This document shows positions 57,876 to 64,000 of a DNA stretch of 64,000 nt, piece by piece. The notes below the pieces were generated by a model. The model had not been told where the DNA came from. It saw only the letters and a program-made list of their open reading frames with translations, and did no database searches. Position numbers and translations under genes: made by a program. The stretch is from assembly GCA_023374025.1 (NCBI GenBank), contig SIJG01000066.1, positions 186,001-250,000 on the forward strand, in the 5' to 3' direction. This DNA comes from Heterodera schachtii (Eukaryota > Nematoda > Chromadorea > Rhabditida > Heteroderidae). The number at the start of each line of letters is the position of its first letter. Position 1 is the stretch's first letter.

Positions 57876-60800
57876 TTTTTTTTTTTTCTATAAATCTGGA
57901 CGCAGATAATATCTAATACCTAATTTTCTATTGGAATATAACACGCTTTTAGTATTTCTTGAATAAAATATAATTAAACATAATCCGTGAATTTATTTAT
58001 AAATTTTTTTTATTTTTCTAATTCATTATAATTAATAAAATGTGGCAAGATCTCAAACTACAAAGATTTTGATTTGAAATATAAATTAATTTAATTTGAT
58101 TTATATGAAATAAACTGCCAATTATATTGAAGCCAATGTTTACAACCAAAAGTTTATTTTGAATAAAATACTTTTCTTTTTATACATAATATTAATAAAT
58201 TGATTCTTTCGTCAGAATGATATTTTTAAGCATTCCATCATCGAGAATAGAACTAAATTTATGATTTAATAAAATACTAAAAAATTTAAGAAAGAAATTT
58301 TTTAGCAAATATATTTTTATTAAATAATTTTAAATTTACATTACAAAATTTCATCGATTCATTTACTTATATTATTTCATAAAAAGCTACAAATAAATTT
58401 GTTTAAAATTCCATTTGCACAATTAGTAATTAAATAAACTTAATTTAATTCACAAATAAAAATTCATTAATTAATAAAAAAAAAAGATAATTAATTAAAA
58501 GCCTAATTAAAAAGAGAAACCTTTAAATAATAAAATAGATAAAAAATAATATGTCAAAAGGAAAAGATAAAGCAATTTTTTAAAATAGCATAAAGCCAAA
58601 AGTCGATATTCTTTAAAGCACGATTTGCAATAATACGTCCATATTTGAAAATTATTGAATAGTTAAATAAAACCCAAAAAAATCAAATTTTAAATCAAAA
58701 GTACTAAGTTATAATAAATATTGTTTATCGAAATAAATTTATTTAGGAGTGTATACTTTTTCGAAAAAAATTAAAATTTAAAAATTAAATTAATAAATGA
58801 ATATATATATATATATATATATATGAATAATTAAATTAAAAACACTTTTTAACTGCTAAATTGAAAAAAATGATAAAACTGAGAATGACTACAGCAAATG
58901 CGAGCATCAATGAATTGATTGAGAATAAGCGTTCCGAGATTTTAATTAATTAATAATACTAATATTAATCAATGTAATATAATAATAAAGTAATTAAAAA
59001 AACTAAATATTTAATTTCAAAAAAAAATTCTTTAGCAATTTTTTGGAAGATTTAATAAGAAATTTAAGAATTGTCTAATTCTTAAAAAATAAATTAATAT
59101 AAAAATAAATAACATTTAACTAATCCTCATAATATTAAAGAAATTAATAATATTAAAAATATTCCAATATTAAAAAAATTATAATTGCAAATATATCAAA
59201 AAAAAATTTATAAAACTTTTTAAAACATAAACAACAATCACTTTTACTGAACATCTGTTGGTTAGGACAACAAGGTTTAAATTATTCTGCAAAGTTAATT
59301 TTAAGTTTACTTTATATAATTCAATTAAATATTTCATAATTTCTAAGCTTCATTTAAATAATTCAATTAAAATATTTAATAAGTTTATTAACTTAAGTTA
59401 ATTTAGTGACGAAATCCTAATTATAATATAGAAATTTTTTATATTCATAATTCTTAATTGTATATAGTGTAAAATAAACTAATGGATGAAAAATAGAAAA
59501 AGCTAACTGAAAATATGTCTGATACAGTAATTCTGCTTTCCATGAATTTACGAAAAAAAATGTTGCTTTGTAGAACCAAAATATAATTTTTATTTTATTT
59601 AAAAATAGCAATTGAAGAGAATATAAAATAAAGAAAAAATTAAACTATGAATAAAAAATATAAATAATCATATGAAGAGAAATTTTCTTCATAAATTAAT
59701 AATGGGCTAAATTTCCATATTCATAAAATAAAAAATTCTTAAATTAATTACTTTTTTACACATAAGGGACCCGTGCAACTTGAAATTTAAAATCTCATCA
59801 ATTTTTAATATTTGAAAAAATAATTAAAGTGAGAAAATAATAAAATTTTGAATTTATTCATAAAAATAAATTGCATTCTTAATAATAATAAATTTTAATT
59901 TTTCTTTTCTTAATAATCACATTGTGGGGCTAGACGAAATTGATTTTTGTTTGCGAGGGAATTTGATTAACTATATTATTTTAATATAAAATAAATATTC
60001 CAATATTTACATAAGTGGTTTAGATAAATAATAAATAAACATATTTTACGACTCATATCAATCAAGAGAGAGACGCAAGAACGAAAAAATATTTCATAAA
60101 ACAAAAGTAGATACAAAAAACAAAAATACAGTTTTCATTTATGTGAAAAAATAATTATTAATGCTAAAAGATTTAACAAATAAAAAATAAATAAACTTTA
60201 TAACTTCTCAAAAATTATATCTGGGAATTCCTTATAATTATGTTTTATGTTCTAAGTTTCAAGAACAAATTCATTTGATGATAAAACATAAAAAATTAGC
60301 TTTTTATTTTTATTCTAACAATTAAAAAAGATTTTTTTAATTTTTAAAATAGGAAAGATAAAAAAAATTATAACTTAATTAAAATTAATGAACTTTGTTA
60401 AGTTAATTAAATGAAAATTAATTATCGTACTTAATAAAATATAAATTAAGATTTAAATTATTTATTTTATTTGTCAAAACTATTTGCCGCCTATATTTTT
60501 TGTAAAAATGAATAATATAATTTGAAGTTTTTTACTATTATTTCATTTTTCAAATGTTAGCTTTTTCCTCATTATGACTTTTTTGAAAATTTTTCCATTT
60601 ACTAAGTAAAAATAAAAATTTTATTAAAACAATTTTATTAGCACTTTTAATAAAAAAAAAGAATATTTCTTATTCTATTATAAATATTTATTGTAAAATT
60701 GCACATTCAATAAACATTGAAATCAAAAAAAAAAAATAAATTCATTGCATTCCGTTGGTGTACTTTATGTCACAATATTCTGCCAATAAAAAAAGCAATG

Positions 60801-63480
60801 TTAACAAAATTAAACATTTTCTAATCATAAATTGATTTACAAATCTTGTGAATAATATGCTAATTATTCATATAGTCGAATCTTTCCATTAATATTTCAG
60901 AAAAATAAATAATTGGTTAAAATGTTAACCTGATATTATATAAATATTAATATTAATTTATACAATTGTATTCTTGGATATATTTGGTAAATATTAACAA
61001 AAAAGTTGTATCAAATCAATAAATTTGTGTGGAAGTATCTCTTTGGTAATTTTAAATTCTTTCTTGAAAAATTACATCGCTTATCTTAATTTATATCATA
61101 TTATTTCATTGTAATAGATTATCAAGCAAAAAAAAATTATTTTGAAAAATTTTAAACCATAAATTATATTGGGAAAAACCTATAGTAAATAAATGGGTAT
61201 ACCAACCATCCTGACAAATGATAATTACAATTTTTATTTTTTCTATTGCAATTAAAAAATTTAATTATTTAAAATTAAGAATTCACATATTATTTCAATT
61301 ATTATTATTTGTAATTTTAGATAATTAAATTAATGCAAATTTTAACCTCTTTGTTGATTTTATATCAGTTTATTTATAATCTTAAATTATTAAAAGATTT
61401 ATTAATTTTTGTAAAAATTTTAAATAAATTCTATTTCGTTTAGTAAAATTTTAATTCGTTCTTCCACATTCTTAAAGAAGAAAAAAGCATGCCGAACATC
61501 CATATTTTATTAAAAAAATTTATGTGATTTAATTATTTTTTGAAAGAATAGTAAACTAACACAGAAATTAAAAACCAATTAATAAATAACAACTAACAAA
61601 AAATAAAATGTAAACCTCACTAATTTTTAAGCAAATGTACTCGAATGTATGTTTTTGCATGATTGTTAAAAAATTCAAAAAAAATCAGAAAATGGATCGC
61701 ATGGAGAGAAATTTGGTGATATTGTAGTAAAGCTATCATTCATTGAAGCAAAATAAAAAACGCTTGAAAATATCAATTATGAATTTTAAAACATTGGAAA
61801 GAATTTTTGGTATCAAAAATTATGTTCTAACATAATATTTAAATAAAATTAAAAGCTTTAATATTTAGCTGATTTTTAATTTGTTGTTCTGTTTATTAAT
61901 TATGGTTTTATTTTTATTCGCCTTCGGAAGATATTCTGTTTTCTAATCTTTGAATCTTATTGTTACAGCAATTTTAATTTATCCCTTGCGTAGGTTCAGT
62001 TTGGCTCATTCTTCTTCTTTGCATTTGCATTTTTTAAAATTTTTCATGATTTTTTTTAAATATCTTCAATCATGTCTCGTTTTTATCATTAAAAATTCTG
62101 CAAATTCATTTAAAATTATTTAAATTAGCATTTTAAACTTATAATTGATCGAAAAACAGCCGATATAATTAATACATTACTTTATTTATTAAAATTTATT
62201 TATTGAGAAATAAATTGGGAAGCGGCAGAATAAATGGAGAGATGATAAAATTGAGGAGAACTGCAGAAGAAGATAAAAATATAAAAAGATGAACGAACTG
62301 AATGAGAAAATTATTTGTAATAAAACAATACATGTTTGACTGTTCATGCATTCATCAGACGTTCATATTTGAGTAGTGTTTTTTTTAAATTTATTTTTGT
62401 GTATTTAAATGAATATTTAAATATTTATTCTATTCATTTATGTAAATATAATAATTTCATATTATGCGTTTTAGGTTTTGATATCGCGAATGATCTTTTA
62501 TGTATAGAGAAATACAATTTTTCATTTTTTTTTGTCAAGATGTGATAATATCTTATTTTAAGTTGTAGATAGAGCCTCTTAATTTTGTTACTGCAAATTT
62601 GGGGGAAATTTCGTAAAAAATTCATGAATCAAGTCGACCACATGGCATACTCCTTCACTGTTGTTTTTATATTACTTTTGAATTCTTTGCAATTTGTTAT
62701 CTATGATTAGCCTTTCTTGTGCAGATAAAACTTAATCGCTTCGTTCGGAAAATTATTTTACATTATAATTTCCTATTACAATTCTTAAAATATAAAATAA
62801 GAATTAAAATAAATTGTTTTAAATATTAATTTTGCAAATTATATATTTTTCTGTGGTGTGGATTCGGAGTTTGCATTAGTGTAATTCTTGACATAAAATT
62901 AATTTTATTTATTTTTATTTTCTTGTCATTCTTTCCTACATTGAGAGAGTAATGCAACGAAATTCCAATGTTTTTTATCAGTAAAAATAAAAAGTTTATT
63001 TTTCAATAATATGATAAAATACCTAAATGGTTATATTTATTTATCATTCACTTTCAAGCTTTTATTTTTGTATTATTCAATAAATAATTTTTTTTTAATG
63101 AGCTCATACTGAATTCTCATAACTTTGAGTTCATTTGATGCGATTATCATTCTTCTATCCAAACAATTGCTATAGTGAATAATTAAATTTTTGTATTTTT
63201 TCCAATTTATTGATAAATGTATATAAAATGGATTCAAGTTTATTATATTTAAATATTATTTAGATAAATATTTTTATTGTTTTTTTAGACTTTTACTGTT
63301 CCTTTGAATCTCTTGCTTCTCGAATCTCAGTCGTTTTAAACGACAAAATATTTTATATATACTGGAAAGTCAGTCACAATTGATTATTTTTCAAAAAATT
63401 AATTAGGCTATTTTAAAGCAAAGAATAATTGTTTCAAAAAATTTAATTTATTTATGCTGAATAGTTAACAAATATAAATC
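57876..63480. other. AT-rich noncoding DNA
   Basis: No supportable gene. An (AT)n microsatellite lies at 58799-58824. The open frames at 59417-59611, 62336-62545 and 62434-62625 are short, AT-biased and lack domains. Confidence 0.5.
58799..58824. repeat. (AT)n microsatellite
   Basis: About twelve uninterrupted AT dinucleotides. Confidence 0.95.
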
Positions 63481-63533
63481 AATAGGGCTGCTAATTTTAT
63501 GTAAATACATATTTTTTCCGTGGATTCTCCATG
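63481..63533 (+). repeat. dispersed repeat with TAGGGCTGC terminus, copy 2
   Basis: AATAGGGCTGCTAATTTTATG, then TAAATACATATTTTTTCC and TGGATTCTCCATG: the inverse-orientation relative of 45607-45658. It is followed by a palindromic patch (TGCAAATC...GATTTGCA) at about 63532-63578. Confidence 0.65.
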
Positions 63534-63868
63534 CAAATCCCAAACTCTGGGACTTAAATTGATTTGCAAATTTTTAGTTTGAATATTATTATTTTTTGTT
63601 TTAATTGACTTTGCAAAAACTACAAATAGAATTTTTTTTCATAAATTAATAGCATTAAATAATTTAAATAATCAAATTCTCACCAAATTGTTTTTCTTTT
63701 TTCATGAAAGAAACTTTAAAGAAAAGTATTTTTTCAGAAAAATTATTTTTGCTTTTTTGCGGTTTTAAATAAATAAACCTTCCTAAAGGTTTTAAATATT
63801 ACAAAATTAAAAAAAATTTCGTAATATGTGAAAAGGAAATGAAAAATTAGAAAATAAATTATTATGAC

Positions 63869-64000
63869 TAGGGTTTGTAATTATATGGATATAAAAACGC
63901 GAAATATGGCCATAAAATATGGACAAAAAATCGCGAAATATGGACATAAAATAACAAAAATATGGACATAAATTTTTCCAAATGTAGGGTATGATTTCTC
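63869..64000 (+). mobile_element. hAT-like element start, ATGGACATAAA repeats, cut by window edge
   Basis: TAGGGTTTGTAATTATATGG at 63869 fits a YARNG-type terminus and is preceded by ATTATGAC as a possible 8-bp target site. Four degenerate units of CGAAATATGGACATAAAA follow as a subterminal array. The other end lies outside the window. Confidence 0.45.

Noticed and set aside
1..64000. CRISPR arrays, rRNA and bacterial operons
   Set aside because: No regularly spaced identical repeats with unique spacers, no rRNA-like conserved stretches and no tightly packed genes were seen.

Overview
The window looks like a gene-poor, extremely AT-rich stretch of a eukaryotic nuclear genome. It is probably an invertebrate and perhaps a nematode. 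The clues are a candidate intron of about 50 bp, a Ty3/gypsy polyprotein of the kind common in nematodes and other invertebrates, and many small inverted-repeat DNA elements. No bacterial operon structure, rRNA, tRNA or CRISPR array is visible. The organism call is an inference and no species can be named.

The only large coding unit is a complete Ty3/gypsy LTR retrotransposon at 47838-53007. It has two 297-bp LTRs that look identical, a 5-bp target duplication (CTAAT), a primer binding site and a polypurine tract. It encodes Gag with two CCHC knuckles, aspartic protease, RT, RNase H and a D,D35E integrase. The reading frame is broken three times, each by one missing base at a short homopolymer. 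With identical LTRs, that pattern suggests either a very recent dead copy or residual indel errors in the assembly.

The rest is mostly noncoding AT-rich DNA carrying GC-richer islands. Most islands are non-autonomous transposon copies. (1) A hAT-like element at 20275-21468 has a 12-bp TIR and an 8-bp target duplication. Related or similar GC-rich blocks lie at 4055-5206, 14840-15110, 30359-30395, 34340-34363, 36929-37054 and 41101-41829. Several share a CCGGCGG/CCGCCGG hairpin core while their subterminal repeats differ. (2) A foldback element at 44159-44680 is built from 15-bp GGAAAATGCGTCAGT units. (3) An element at 16997-17504 has 29-bp TIRs. (4) A Tc1/mariner-like element with IR/DR structure lies at 39559-40113. 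(5) A 162-bp inverted repeat pair spans 34354-35874, and an old, larger inverted duplication pairs 2677-3413 with 12232-13343. (6) GGCGCAAATGTC clusters lie at 1546 and 7252.

Four islands look like host or acquired coding material. A broken TATA-binding-protein-like sequence with both saddle repeats lies on the minus strand at 7366-7855. A plus-strand Cys-rich/hydrophobic ORF cluster lies beside it at 7886-8363. A signal-peptide-bearing gene with one small intron and frame shifts lies at 18161-18791, with a decayed 3' paralogue fragment at 16817-16905. A GC-rich candidate first exon with a GC-box lies at 15710-15841 on the minus strand, possibly spliced to 14270-14331. All annotations come from reading by eye; base composition was judged visually.
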